Of a stretch of 36,689 nt of DNA, positions 1-8,670 are shown piece after piece. Both the position numbers and the translations under genes were made by a program. The notes under the pieces are model-generated. The model saw nothing but the letters and a program-made list of their open reading frames with translations. It was not told the DNA's origin and did no database searches. The stretch is from IMG/VR virus record IMGVR_UViG_3300042546_000192, positions 1-36,689 of that record. The stretch is one strand, 5' to 3'. The stretch's first letter is position 1. Every line of letters begins with the position of its first letter. This DNA comes from a virus.

Positions 1-15
1 AAAACTAGTTAACTA

Positions 16-157
16 ATTGAAATGTATAGCGAAAAGTCAAAATCCAAATTCTCTATTAGGTTTTTTAAAAAGATTTTGAATTTAAAACTGCCGTCGCTAC
101 TCCAGCCGCCCCCATCTATCGCCACATATAAAATCGGCCAACTTTCTTCAACGTCAG
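16..157. repeat. Left copy of terminal direct repeat
   Basis: These 142 bases recur at 36548-36689 with a single mismatch (G at 31 against A at 36563), so the sequence closes into a circle or has redundant ends. The 15 bases outside the repeat (1-15 against 36533-36547) still agree at 10 positions. That suggests the first ~31 bases are a diverged version of the same locus rather than unrelated sequence. It could be a true short terminal repeat or an assembly overlap between strain variants. Confidence 0.9.
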
Positions 158-169
158 ACAGGAGGATAT
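37..169 (+). promoter_or_regulatory. Leader region of the late (terminase) operon
   Basis: This non-coding stretch continues from the right end of the window when the map is closed. It holds an inverted repeat (TCAAAATC at 37-44, GATTTTGA at 72-79), an AT-rich patch, a C-rich patch, a possible -10 box TATAAA at 127-132 without a good -35, and the element CAACGTCAG at 149-157. The last is shared with the control region at 34042-34369. AGGAGG at 160-165 is the ribosome binding site of the small terminase. Regulation by the shared element is inferred. Confidence 0.5.
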
Positions 170-703
170 ATGGATGATGAGATAGTAGAGAAGTTACCAT
201 TAGCGAGTGATAGGTACAGTGAGGAGGAGAAGCGTAGGAGGTCTACGCCCAGTGTGGTGTATAGCAAGTGTCCTGAGGTTAGTGGGCAGGTTAGGAGGCT
301 ATCAGCGGTAGCGTTGACGAAGAGGCAGGTAGCTATAGCGTGTAAGTTGAGTGAGGATCAGCTTAACAAGCACTATTTGGAGGAGTATTTAGCTGGAGTT
401 GCTGAGATGCAGCAGAAGGTGGCTTCTGCAGCGATGGATCAGGTTGAGAATGGCAATCCAGCGATGATCATGTACATGGCTAAGTCCAGGTTAGGTTGGA
501 CGGAGAACAACGTGGTTGAGCATGTAGGTGAGGTGAAGCATGTAGTTAGTGCTGAGCCTATGAGCAGAGAGGAGTTTTCCAGGAGGTACTTAGAGGTTGA
601 AGCAGACGACGTTCAAGTTCAAGGTACAGAAGAGACCGGAAAGGCTAGTGTACTTGAAGTGCAGGCAGTGCGGATTTCCGACAGTGAGGATGACGAGCAG
701 TAG
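170..703 (+). CDS. terS: Terminase small subunit
   Basis: This 177-residue protein should recognise the phage DNA and hand it to the large terminase for packaging. An HTH-like segment lies at about residues 46-70. It is followed by the pattern GNPAMIMYMAKSRLGW (about 96-111), typical of small terminases where an oligomerisation helix ends in a conserved LGW. The C-terminal 50 residues are acidic and variable. The start follows AGGAGG by 4 bases. It is the first gene of the rightward operon, and its tail is overlapped out of frame by a zinc-ribbon ORF. Confidence 0.85.
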   Translation: MDDEIVEKLPLASDRYSEEEKRRRSTPSVVYSKCPEVSGQVRRLSAVALTKRQVAIACKLSEDQLNKHYLEEYLAGVAEMQQKVASAAMDQVENGNPAMIMYMAKSRLGWTENNVVEHVGEVKHVVSAEPMSREEFSRRYLEVEADDVQVQGTEETGKASVLEVQAVRISDSEDDEQ

Positions 704-809
704 ATGGTTAGGATGCGATATTAAGCGTTGTGGTGCAGGACTTGATGTGTATAAAGATGAGATAACTATGGAAGAATATGATAGATTTTATGGTGTAGAA
801 AGGAAGTGA
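597..809 (+). CDS. Zinc-ribbon mini-protein overlapping terS
   Basis: This 70-residue ORF begins with TTG 10 bases after AGGAGG and overlaps the terS 3' end by 107 bases in another frame. It contains CRQC (residues 22-25) and, 14 residues on, CDIKRC (40-45). The spacing suggests a four-cysteine zinc ribbon like the small Com-type translational regulators of Mu-like phages. If translation instead began at ATG 690 (39 residues), the first cysteine pair would be lost, which argues for the longer form. It precedes another Cys4 mini-protein and terL. Function is unknown; Com-like RNA binding is only an analogy. Confidence 0.55.
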   Translation: MKQTTFKFKVQKRPERLVYLKCRQCGFPTVRMTSSRWLGCDIKRCGAGLDVYKDEITMEEYDRFYGVERK

Positions 810-838
810 TTGAAGAGTAGTTAGAGAAAAGTAATGAA

Positions 839-878
839 GGGGGGGGATGGGGGGATAATAAGGGGGGAAGGGGGGGGG
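839..878 (+). other. Four-run G-tract, predicted G-quadruplex
   Basis: The block has four runs of 8, 6, 6 and 9 G separated by AT, ATAATAA and AA, an ideal pattern for an intramolecular G-quadruplex on the plus strand and in the late mRNA. It lies between the terS-overlapping zinc-ribbon gene and the next zinc-ribbon gene, just upstream of terL, where packaging signals often lie. Run lengths in homopolymers may be slightly wrong from sequencing. Confidence 0.75.
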
Positions 879-910
879 CTGTCAAGAGGTTAAAGGCATA
901 TTTATTTTAC

Positions 911-1132
911 TTGAGGCATATAGTGGGCATAGAGCATAGTTTTAAGGAGAGTGAGGTCTTGGTTAGGCGGTGTCCTAAGTGTGAGCACTTGAGTACTGAG
1001 TGCGTTAGTGATGAGGAGCCTTACGTTAGCTTTTATGCTGGGCTGTCTGGAGAGTACTTTGTGTGTAAGAATCCAGAGTGTGACGTTGATCGGATTTATA
1101 GTAATGATTGTGTGGTGAATCTAAAGCCATGA
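911..1132 (+). CDS. Second zinc-ribbon mini-protein
   Basis: A 73-residue protein with CPKC (residues 21-24) and CKNPEC (52-57), spaced as expected for a Cys4 zinc ribbon; C31 and C67 are also present. The longest start is TTG 911, and GTG 923 is possible; neither has a strong SD. Its stop overlaps the terL start (ATGA at 1129-1132), so the two are translationally coupled. No family is recognised. Position suggests a role in packaging or in control of the terminase region (inference). Confidence 0.65.
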   Translation: MRHIVGIEHSFKESEVLVRRCPKCEHLSTECVSDEEPYVSFYAGLSGEYFVCKNPECDVDRIYSNDCVVNLKP

Positions 1133-2541
1133 CCGAAGAGAATCGCGACGAGAAGGTGATATGGAGGCCGCAGAGGGGGCCTCAGGAGATGTTGGTCAAC
1201 TGTCCTATCACTCTTATTGGCTACGGTGGTGCGCGAGGTGGAGGAAAGACTGACGGCGTACTAGGCAAGTTCGCTATTAAGCAGGAGCAGCTTGGACCGG
1301 ACTTTAACGCTATCTTCTTCCGTAAGGAGCTACCACAGGCAGACGACTTGATAGAGCGTGCTAAGCAGATTTACCTGCCTTTACGAGCCCATTGGCAGGA
1401 ACAGAAGAAGCAGTTCACATTTCAAAACGGCGCTAGGTTGAGGTTTCGTCCTCTGGCTAATGATGCTGACGCTGAAAAATTTCAAGGTCAGAACATTTCT
1501 GACGCTGCAGTGGAGGAGGCAGGCGCTTATTCTGATCCTGCGCCGATTTATAAGCTCTTTGGAGCGTTGCGAGGTTCCGGCAACGGTCAGATTATCCTCA
1601 CATTCAATCCTGGCGGTGTTGGTCACAAGTGGCTAAAGGACTTGTTTGTAAAACCTTGGCCAACCGGCAAAAAGATACTCTATAAAGAGCTTCCTGACGG
1701 TAGTAGGTTTGACTACATCTACATTCCAAGCCGTATTAGAGATAACCAGATTCTCCTGGCAAAGGATCCGTCTTACATATCACGCCTCCACATGGTAGGC
1801 TCGCCAGAGCTAGTTAGAGCGTGGCTAGAAGGAGACTTTGAAATTCATGAAGGCACTTATTTTCCTGAATGGAGTAGTCGACACATTGTTGCTCCTTTCA
1901 ACATTCCTAAGCATTGGCCTCGTTACCTTGGCTATGACTGGGGCTATCGGAGCCCTTTTGCTGCTGTGTGGGGCGCTGTTAGTAGCGGACGCGATGACTA
2001 TGGCAATGAGGTTCCATATCCAAAAGGTTCCATCGTTATCTATAGAGAAATGTCAGGAAAAGGCGTTGATAATAAGCAGCAAGCCGAAATGATAGCTGCT
2101 GCAGGAGCCGGAGAGAACGTCCACGCTGCTGCCGATCCTAGTATCTTTAACACTCAAGGTGGCCCCTCAATAGCCGACCAATTCCACCAAGTATTTGCTA
2201 AATACAGACATCCAAACTTCCGTTTGGCTGACAATGACAGAGTTTCTGGATGGTCACAGATACGTCAGAGGTTGGTTGCGAATCCACCTTTGTTGTATAT
2301 TGCGTCTAACTGCCATCAGCTTATAGACACTCTGCCTGCTCTTGTCATGGACAAGAACAATCCAGAAGATGCTGACAGTACAGGTGACGATCATCACAGC
2401 GATGCATTAAGATACCTCTGTAAAGAGCGTCTTATAGATGCTAAGTGGGAACAGCCACCAGAGGTATTTAATAAAGGCGTCATTAGAATTGAAGCGTACG
2501 TTCAAAAGATGCGAGCACAACGAGGTAGAGCCAGTATATGA
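1129..2541 (+). CDS. terL: Terminase large subunit (ATPase and nuclease)
   Basis: This 470-residue protein is the packaging motor. The N-terminal ATPase has a Walker A motif GGARGGGKT at residues 33-41 and a Walker B/catalytic region DAAVEEAG from residue 125. The C-terminal RNase H-like nuclease shows its metal-binding aspartates in GYDWGY (D270), AADPS (D336) and HHSDALRY (D425). The start at ATG 1129 is chosen because it overlaps the preceding stop; a TTG seven codons upstream is less likely. The next gene overlaps by ATGA. Confidence 0.97.
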   Translation: MTEENRDEKVIWRPQRGPQEMLVNCPITLIGYGGARGGGKTDGVLGKFAIKQEQLGPDFNAIFFRKELPQADDLIERAKQIYLPLRAHWQEQKKQFTFQNGARLRFRPLANDADAEKFQGQNISDAAVEEAGAYSDPAPIYKLFGALRGSGNGQIILTFNPGGVGHKWLKDLFVKPWPTGKKILYKELPDGSRFDYIYIPSRIRDNQILLAKDPSYISRLHMVGSPELVRAWLEGDFEIHEGTYFPEWSSRHIVAPFNIPKHWPRYLGYDWGYRSPFAAVWGAVSSGRDDYGNEVPYPKGSIVIYREMSGKGVDNKQQAEMIAAAGAGENVHAAADPSIFNTQGGPSIADQFHQVFAKYRHPNFRLADNDRVSGWSQIRQRLVANPPLLYIASNCHQLIDTLPALVMDKNNPEDADSTGDDHHSDALRYLCKERLIDAKWEQPPEVFNKGVIRIEAYVQKMRAQRGRASI

Positions 2542-5072
2542 AAATTAAGCCGTTAGTGGAGAGATTTTCAGGTAAGTATTGGCATACAGAGATTACTCGC
2601 GCTGAAGAGCGTTTTAAAAAGTTCGTTGAAGCCGCAGAAGAGTCTATCAGAGTTTATAATGCACAAAAGCAGGTAGGCATCCTAAATGATACTGAAAGAC
2701 GACTTAATTCTTGGTGGTATTGCGTCAATACTCTTCTTCCTGCTTACTTTTCGTCCACGCCGAAAGCAGAAGTAACGCTTCGTAAGAGAACCGGCGGTGT
2801 AGTAGAGGAACTAACCGCTGTCGGTCTAGAGCGAAACATTCAGTACGATATGGATACTGAGTTTTGCTTTGCAGACGTAGGCAGAAATGCAGCTCTGCAC
2901 TTCCTCCTTACCGGCTTGGCTGTTCTTTGGGCACGATACGAGACAGAAATTGAGGATGATGAGGTTGAAATCGCTCTCTTCCAGCTTCCTGATGGACAAC
3001 TCGTTGACGACCAAGGACAGCCATTCCAAGGAGAACCGCTAGAGATTAAAGACGGTCCAGGACAGCTAAAGCTAGTCAAAGTTCAGACACAAAAGAAGTC
3101 AGAAGAGTGCGCGATTCTGGAGAATATCCAGTACAACGACTACCTCTGCTCCGATGCTAGAAACTCCTATGAGATTGAGTGGCAGGCTAGACGCGCTTTT
3201 GTTACTCGCTACCAAGCAGAAAAGCTCTTTGGTGAGGACTTGGCTGATAAGCTAAACTTTGACCAGTTTCCTGACAAAGATAAAAAGGACTGGCATAGAG
3301 GCGAAGACCAATACGAAGGAAAAGCAGAGATTTTTGAGATTTGGTGCGAGGAAGCCGAAAAGGTATTCTGGGGCAGTAAGAGCGTAGACGAGTTTATCTT
3401 CAAATCAGGCGAGCCTCCTATCGACTTTGAAGGCTTCTATCCTTGCGTAGTCATCGCTCAGAATACAGATCCTGATAGTATCATTCCAGTGTCAGACTAT
3501 GTCCATGTAAAAGACCAGATCCTTGAGGTTGAGCGGCTCACTACTCGTATTCATGCTGTCACTCAGGCCGTTCGTACTAACTTTGCCTACGATTCAGCGC
3601 TTGGACCTGCAGTAGAGCAGCTTATGATCGGCGACCTAAAAGGTGTGCCAATGAATAACTGGCCATCCTATAAGCAGCGTGGTGGATTAGCCAACTCTAT
3701 TGAGTTTTTAGACATTCAAGCATTTGTAAACACGCTCCAGATACTACAGAACACCAGAGACACAGCACTAAACAAGCTATTTGAGTTCCTAAAGGTTACT
3801 GACCTGCTTCGTGGTACGTCAGAGCAGTACAAGAGCGCAACCGCTAACAGACTAGAGGCTCAGTGGAGTTCTCTTGGTCTTATCGTGCGCCAAAACATCT
3901 TCGCTAAGTTCATTTCAGACGGAATCGACAAGATAGGTCAGATTATTTCCTCGCAATACAACCTAGAGAAGTTCTTCGACGTAGCTGACATGGATAGGAT
4001 GATTATGGCAGTGCTGCCACCTCCTCCTCCAATGCCAGAGCCTGATCCTAACATGCCTCCAGAGATGCAGCCTCCTCCTCCAAATCCAGAGTTGCAGATA
4101 CTCGCGTTTAAGCAGCAGGTAATTAACCTATTGCGCAACGAGGATAGGCGCTGCTACAGAATAGCCATTGCGTCAGACAGTATGATTGCTATTGACCAGG
4201 CTCAAGAGCAGGCAGAAGGTCAGGCGCTCATGGCAGCGTGCGGAGATTTCTTTAATCAGATGAAGGCACTCATTGAACAGTATCCTCCTCTGCTTGAGTT
4301 CTCAATGACGCTATTCCAGAACGTGGTGAAGAGGTTCAAAGGAGGCAAAGAAGTCGATGGTATCTTCACTAAGGCGCTCTCTCAGATTGGAGAGATTTCT
4401 AAAGCAAAAGAAGAAGCAGCAAAACAACCACCTCCACCAGATCCAATCATGCAAGAGATGCAAGCTAGAATGCAAATCGCGCAAATGGAGTCTCAAGCAC
4501 GCATTCAAGCTGCCCAAATGGACATGCAAGACAAGGCTGCTAAGAATCAGCTCATGTATCAGGAACAGCAGCTTAAAATGCAGCGCGATCAGTTGGATTC
4601 TCAGCTCGCAATTCAAAAGCAGCAGTTTGACGAGTACATGCGACAACAAGAACTTGCTATTGCTCAACAAGAAGTACAGGTCAAAGCGAACTCTGTACAA
4701 ATTGATGCGCTTAAAGTTCAAGCTAATGCGGAAAATGAACAGGCTAAGCAGGCCATTGTTCAAGAGACTAACCGCATGGCTCAAATCCTTGAGATCCAAA
4801 AACTAGAGCTAGAGCAGATGCGTATGAAGCTCTCCGAAAGCGAAAAGCTAATGGAAGAGCGTAGACTCGCGTCCGAACAAGCATTAGAAAGAGTGCGTAT
4901 GCAAATGGAAAGCATAAACACTACAAAAGCAGCGGTTGAATCTAATCCAACAAAGCAACAACCTATAGTAATCAATAACATCATTCCAAAAGCCAGTAGG
5001 AAGTTAGGCACGCTTGGAACTGATGCTCTTGGAAACACAACTTTGTCTATTGATAACATTGATGAGGACTAA
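2538..5072 (+). CDS. Portal protein with long coiled-coil tail
   Basis: This 844-residue protein follows terL by an ATGA overlap, the usual place for the portal, the dodecameric ring through which DNA enters and leaves the head. The N-terminal ~480 residues are the portal body. A proline-rich linker (about 493-523, runs of four and five prolines) leads to a helical region, and residues about 630-800 form a glutamine- and methionine-rich coiled coil. That extension could form the long barrel seen in P22-like portals. Family assignment rests on position, size and architecture. Confidence 0.85.
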   Translation: MKIKPLVERFSGKYWHTEITRAEERFKKFVEAAEESIRVYNAQKQVGILNDTERRLNSWWYCVNTLLPAYFSSTPKAEVTLRKRTGGVVEELTAVGLERNIQYDMDTEFCFADVGRNAALHFLLTGLAVLWARYETEIEDDEVEIALFQLPDGQLVDDQGQPFQGEPLEIKDGPGQLKLVKVQTQKKSEECAILENIQYNDYLCSDARNSYEIEWQARRAFVTRYQAEKLFGEDLADKLNFDQFPDKDKKDWHRGEDQYEGKAEIFEIWCEEAEKVFWGSKSVDEFIFKSGEPPIDFEGFYPCVVIAQNTDPDSIIPVSDYVHVKDQILEVERLTTRIHAVTQAVRTNFAYDSALGPAVEQLMIGDLKGVPMNNWPSYKQRGGLANSIEFLDIQAFVNTLQILQNTRDTALNKLFEFLKVTDLLRGTSEQYKSATANRLEAQWSSLGLIVRQNIFAKFISDGIDKIGQIISSQYNLEKFFDVADMDRMIMAVLPPPPPMPEPDPNMPPEMQPPPPNPELQILAFKQQVINLLRNEDRRCYRIAIASDSMIAIDQAQEQAEGQALMAACGDFFNQMKALIEQYPPLLEFSMTLFQNVVKRFKGGKEVDGIFTKALSQIGEISKAKEEAAKQPPPPDPIMQEMQARMQIAQMESQARIQAAQMDMQDKAAKNQLMYQEQQLKMQRDQLDSQLAIQKQQFDEYMRQQELAIAQQEVQVKANSVQIDALKVQANAENEQAKQAIVQETNRMAQILEIQKLELEQMRMKLSESEKLMEERRLASEQALERVRMQMESINTTKAAVESNPTKQQPIVINNIIPKASRKLGTLGTDALGNTTLSIDNIDED

Positions 5073-5074
5073 TT

Positions 5075-5515
5075 ATGTCAATGACTAACGCTGCTGAGGC
5101 AGCACTTCTTGATTTGCTCTTTCTAAACATAGATTGGGCTAACATTGGTGATGCTGCTGGATTGCAGAACTCAGCTGCGGCTGGAAGTTTCTACATTTCG
5201 CTTCATACTGCTGATCCAGGAGAGGCTGGCAACCAGGCAACTAACGAGGCGGCCTACACTAGCTATGCTCGTGTTGCTGTTGCTAGAACTGCTGGCGGCT
5301 GGACTAGAAGCGTTAGTACCGTATCAAATACAGCACTTGTTCAGTTTCCACAGGCAACTGGAGGTTCCGCAACAGTAACTCATTTTGGTATCGGCACTGA
5401 TTTGTCAGGTAACGGTAATCTGCTCCTTAAAGGTGCGTTGACATCTTCGTTAGCTATCTCAACTGGTATTCAGCCTCAGTTTGCTGCTGGTGCCTTAACA
5501 GCTACGGTAGACTAA
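5075..5515 (+). CDS. Conserved virion-associated protein
   Basis: A 146-residue protein of a type common in phage structural regions. It has an N-terminal helical part (residues 1-30), then a beta-rich body containing SLHTADPGEAGNQATNEAAY and YARVAVARTAGGWT, and a C-terminal GGSATVTHFGIGT segment. It is two bases from the portal stop. The small, threonine- and alanine-rich beta body suggests an exposed head or tail component. The exact role is unknown. Confidence 0.6.
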   Translation: MSMTNAAEAALLDLLFLNIDWANIGDAAGLQNSAAAGSFYISLHTADPGEAGNQATNEAAYTSYARVAVARTAGGWTRSVSTVSNTALVQFPQATGGSATVTHFGIGTDLSGNGNLLLKGALTSSLAISTGIQPQFAAGALTATVD

Positions 5516-5516
5516 T

Positions 5517-5666
5517 ATGGATTATTACTGCGTTCATTGTGGAAAGGCTCTGGAGTTGGTAGACGACAAAATCGTTCCATGTCCAGACCATCCACATGGC
5601 GCAGTAGCTTGGTCAGGTGCCGCAATAGAAAAAATGATAGAGGAAACGGTCGATGGGCTTCAGTAG
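5517..5666 (+). CDS. 49-residue zinc-binding mini-protein
   Basis: The ORF starts at ATG one base after the previous stop and overlaps the next start by 14 bases. The peptide has CVHC (residues 5-8) and CPDH (22-25), a Cys3His zinc-ribbon pattern, and then a short helix. It is the third such mini-protein in the late operon. Tight packing on both sides supports expression. Function is unknown. Confidence 0.65.
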   Translation: MDYYCVHCGKALELVDDKIVPCPDHPHGAVAWSGAAIEKMIEETVDGLQ

Positions 5667-6513
5667 CATAGCAGACGTCACCGCTGCGATTGATAATGGC
5701 CAGGTGTGGTCACAGCACTACTTTAAGCCTGGAGCCCCAACAATAGCTAATTCATTTACTGATTTGTCTTGGTCGTCCGGTACGCCATCTTATAATTCCT
5801 ATGCAGCAACTCCACTTACTTTTAGTCCTGTTGTAAATACAAACAATAAATACGTTTTCACTGGGCCTAATCCAGCAACAGGGCAGCAAAAGTATTTACT
5901 TTCTTGGAACATGAGACATTCAAAAACTACTGCCGGTTCTAGTAGTAGTTTTATGCTAGTTGATACTTTAGGTTTTTATCCTGTTATCGATTGCGATTCT
6001 GTAGACTTGCAGGAGATGGATAACACTTTGACTCTACCTCGCTACACTGATGGGGAAGGAGTTAGAATGGCAATTTTTGCTTCATTATCAACTAATGCAG
6101 TAAATACCAGCGCAACTATTGTTTACACAAATCAAGACGGCAATACCTCAACCATTTCGACAGCACTAATTAACGAAACTACATCGCATAGTTTAACTTC
6201 TGCTAGTACCTCTGTATCAGCAAATGCTCGTTCTTTTTTTGTTAGCCTTGCACCTGGCGATACTGGAATTAGAAACATTATAAGTATTCAACTTAATCAA
6301 GGCATTGGTGGATTAGCTTACATAGCTTTAGTTAGGCCATTAGCAGTATTGCCAGTATTTCCTAGTGTAGTTTCCGAAAAGAGATTTATTACCGAAACAA
6401 GTATTAAAATGCCAGAGATTCCTGTAGGAGCAGGATTGACTGTCTATTCGTATGATTTTGTTCAAAGTGGAACTGTGCCAATAGTTGGCGAATTTGTTTT
6501 TGTATGGGGATAA
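5653..6513 (+). CDS. Virion surface-type protein, paralogue A
   Basis: A 286-residue beta-rich protein beginning MGFSSIADV and ending FVFVWG. It is a diverged tandem paralogue of the next gene: both start MGF-S-I-D, share MLVD/LMLID-L-G-YP, a TLxxPxxRYxxGxGxR segment, LA-GD-G-(R/Q)N and RPL-LP near the C-terminus, and end in F-WG. Its position among portal, scaffold and capsid genes suggests a capsid surface or tail-decorating component. No catalytic motif is seen. Confidence 0.6.
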   Translation: MGFSSIADVTAAIDNGQVWSQHYFKPGAPTIANSFTDLSWSSGTPSYNSYAATPLTFSPVVNTNNKYVFTGPNPATGQQKYLLSWNMRHSKTTAGSSSSFMLVDTLGFYPVIDCDSVDLQEMDNTLTLPRYTDGEGVRMAIFASLSTNAVNTSATIVYTNQDGNTSTISTALINETTSHSLTSASTSVSANARSFFVSLAPGDTGIRNIISIQLNQGIGGLAYIALVRPLAVLPVFPSVVSEKRFITETSIKMPEIPVGAGLTVYSYDFVQSGTVPIVGEFVFVWG

Positions 6514-6516
6514 ATT

Positions 6517-7398
6517 ATGGGCTTTAACTCAATAGATGACTTAATAAACGAGATAACCACTAACGGCAAAACGCTGCGTACTGACTTTAATAAAATTACT
6601 GGTGCATCTGCTTATACGGCAGGTCGTTGGTACGACTTTAGCGGATTAGGAGGCTTTCCAGTCGCCAATGCTTTTGCTGGTACTTCGCTTGCCTGGACTA
6701 CTTGTAACGAATCTACTGGCAATGGAACGCAAATATTTGGATTGCCTCATGGTGGTAACGTAAGCACTGACACCAAGCATGGTATTAACGTATCAGCTTT
6801 GAGTATTGCAGCTGCGGCAGTACCATCTCAGCTTATGCTAATTGACCTACAAGGTTATTGGCCTGGTATTACTAACAACAGCGCATCCGCTCAAACATTG
6901 ACTGGAACTCCTACGCTTCGTTACGCAAACGGCGCTGGTTGTAGGCTTTTTTATGTTCAAACTGTTACTAATGGAGCAACAGCTCAAAACATATCTTTGT
7001 CATACACAGATCAAGGCGGTACTGGTGGAAACGCACTACCTGTAACGGTATCAATGACAGCTTCAACTATTGCTGGTCATATATCTCATTCAGGTACGGG
7101 AGCTAACAACTACGGCCCATTTTTGCCACTAGCTAACGGAGACTCCGGCGTGCAAAACGTAGCGTCTGTAACTTTCTCCGCAGCTAATACTGGCACTGGC
7201 GCTCTTTGCTTAGGTCGCCCGCTTCTTACCTTGCCACTAACTACGGCTGGTGTTGCGGCAGAGCGTGACCTGGTAAATCAGCTTCCTTCGATGCCAAGAA
7301 TTATGGACGGAGCTTGTCTTGTTTGGTTGTACTTTGCTGGAGCTAATACAGCAGCATCGACTAACTTTTACGGTTCAGTAGACTTTGCATGGGGCTAA
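6517..7398 (+). CDS. Virion surface-type protein, paralogue B
   Basis: A 293-residue relative of the preceding protein, three bases downstream. It has the same start (MGFNSIDDL) and end (VDFAWG) and the same internal landmarks, including LMLIDLQGYWPGI, TLRYANGAGCRLFY, LANGDSGVQN and GRPLLTLP. It resembles hypothetical structural proteins found in other phages. A duplicated surface protein could form a hetero-oligomer or bind two positions on the particle (inference). Confidence 0.6.
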   Translation: MGFNSIDDLINEITTNGKTLRTDFNKITGASAYTAGRWYDFSGLGGFPVANAFAGTSLAWTTCNESTGNGTQIFGLPHGGNVSTDTKHGINVSALSIAAAAVPSQLMLIDLQGYWPGITNNSASAQTLTGTPTLRYANGAGCRLFYVQTVTNGATAQNISLSYTDQGGTGGNALPVTVSMTASTIAGHISHSGTGANNYGPFLPLANGDSGVQNVASVTFSAANTGTGALCLGRPLLTLPLTTAGVAAERDLVNQLPSMPRIMDGACLVWLYFAGANTAASTNFYGSVDFAWG

Positions 7399-8369
7399 GA
7401 TTTAATTCCTCATTATTGTCTCAAAATCCAATACGCTACATCGGTGGCACACCTGGAAATTTGCGGCAGATGTGGGGCAGAACAGAGCTTAGGAATCAAT
7501 CCTGCGGTGAAGGCATTTCAGATAAAACCGCTGGAATACCTTATGGTCATCTTGCACCTTCGTCTTGGTGCTTGCCATTTAAGGCAGGTGCTATGTCGTC
7601 GTTTACCAACTGCGTGTTTCGTTTTACACCAGGCGACTTAAATCTTGCTGATGGTCGTAATCTTTCTGCTGCTACAACCGTAACAGTAACAGTAAGTGAT
7701 GCATTACTAGAGCTTATAGTATCTGCTGTCGGCAGCACTTCAATTACTTTTACGCTCACTGGTACTGCTCTTATTGCAGCTAACGCTATTGGTAACACTA
7801 GCTTTAGCTTTACCGTTAATAACGCAACGCTAGGCGCTATTATTGATGCTGTTGCTAATACTTTTATTCAGTTTAGTGCAGCCGCAACTCCTAGAGCTAC
7901 TGGAAACCTAGAAGGTCATATTACACCGTTTACTGAGCTTTCTCCGCAAAGCCTTGCGGCTGCTGTATGGCAAGCCTTATCTGCTGAGTACAATGATGCT
8001 GGTACAATGGGCAATAAACTAAACTCCGCTGCATCAGCCGGAGATCCTTGGAGCACCGCACTACCAGGAAGCTACAGCGCAGGAGAAGCTGGCTATATAC
8101 TAGGCAATCAAGTTCTTACTGAAGCAGATATTGTACGGATAGCCGATATTGTCCTTCGTCGTGCTACGTCTAACGTAGAGGCCTCTAGCGACGGAGATCC
8201 GCTAAGTGTTAAGTCGCTTTATGGTATGGTGGCTCAAGGAGTGCACAACACTCAAGTATCTGGGGCTACATTAACCGTAACCAAGAGTGATGACACAACT
8301 GTCTTAGGCACTAGAACTGTTACGACGGATCCAACAGCAGAGCCAATTATCGGTATAAATAGTGACTAA
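7389..8369 (+). CDS. Putative tail or virion structural protein
   Basis: A 326-residue protein whose ATG lies inside the end of the previous gene (10-base overlap). The first ~90 residues contain several cysteines. Residues ~90-170 are repetitive beta sequence (TVTVTVSDALLELI, TSITFTLTG, SFTVNNATLGAI). A helical segment SPQSLAAAVWQALSAEYNDA (about 185-204) follows, as seen in many phage tail-type proteins. The role is inferred from composition and location. Confidence 0.55.
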   Translation: MGLRFNSSLLSQNPIRYIGGTPGNLRQMWGRTELRNQSCGEGISDKTAGIPYGHLAPSSWCLPFKAGAMSSFTNCVFRFTPGDLNLADGRNLSAATTVTVTVSDALLELIVSAVGSTSITFTLTGTALIAANAIGNTSFSFTVNNATLGAIIDAVANTFIQFSAAATPRATGNLEGHITPFTELSPQSLAAAVWQALSAEYNDAGTMGNKLNSAASAGDPWSTALPGSYSAGEAGYILGNQVLTEADIVRIADIVLRRATSNVEASSDGDPLSVKSLYGMVAQGVHNTQVSGATLTVTKSDDTTVLGTRTVTTDPTAEPIIGINSD

Positions 8370-8670
8370 TGGAGGCTTTCAAAACTATTTACATTTGATG
8401 TACGGCTTGCCCAACGGCTTTATTCAAGCCAAGACGCAAGTCGATACATCTGATATTCTTAATAGAGGATTAAGAAAACGGCGTAAACGTAAGACCGAAG
8501 AAGAGTTACTAGAAGAGTATTTAGCAGCTCAAATTTTGCTTGGAAGAAGAGAGGAAGCACTTGCGGCAAAAAGAGCAGCAGAAGAAGTACTAGAACAAAA
8601 GAACTTAAAAGCAGAAGAAAAAGCAAAACAGGTAAGATTTTTAATGTTGTTTATGCTAATGGATGATTAG
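8362..8670 (+). CDS. Small charged helical protein
   Basis: A 102-residue protein with a strongly basic patch (RGLRKRRKRK, about residues 35-44) followed by a long Glu/Lys/Ala helix likely to form a coiled coil. The longest start, GTG 8362, overlaps the preceding stop and would be coupled to it. ATG 8398 is the alternative, although GGAGG at 8371-8375 is too far from it to decide. It ends directly before the next ATG. Function is unknown. Confidence 0.5.
   Translation: MTNGGFQNYLHLMYGLPNGFIQAKTQVDTSDILNRGLRKRRKRKTEEELLEEYLAAQILLGRREEALAAKRAAEEVLEQKNLKAEEKAKQVRFLMLFMLMDD

Noticed and set aside
127-132. TATAAA as a full terminase promoter
   Set aside because: No -35 match lies at 15-19 bases; kept only as a possible -10.
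4311-4799. 162-codon open frame antisense to the portal gene
   Set aside because: It mirrors the biased, repetitive codons of the portal coiled coil, has no SD and no protein-like composition.
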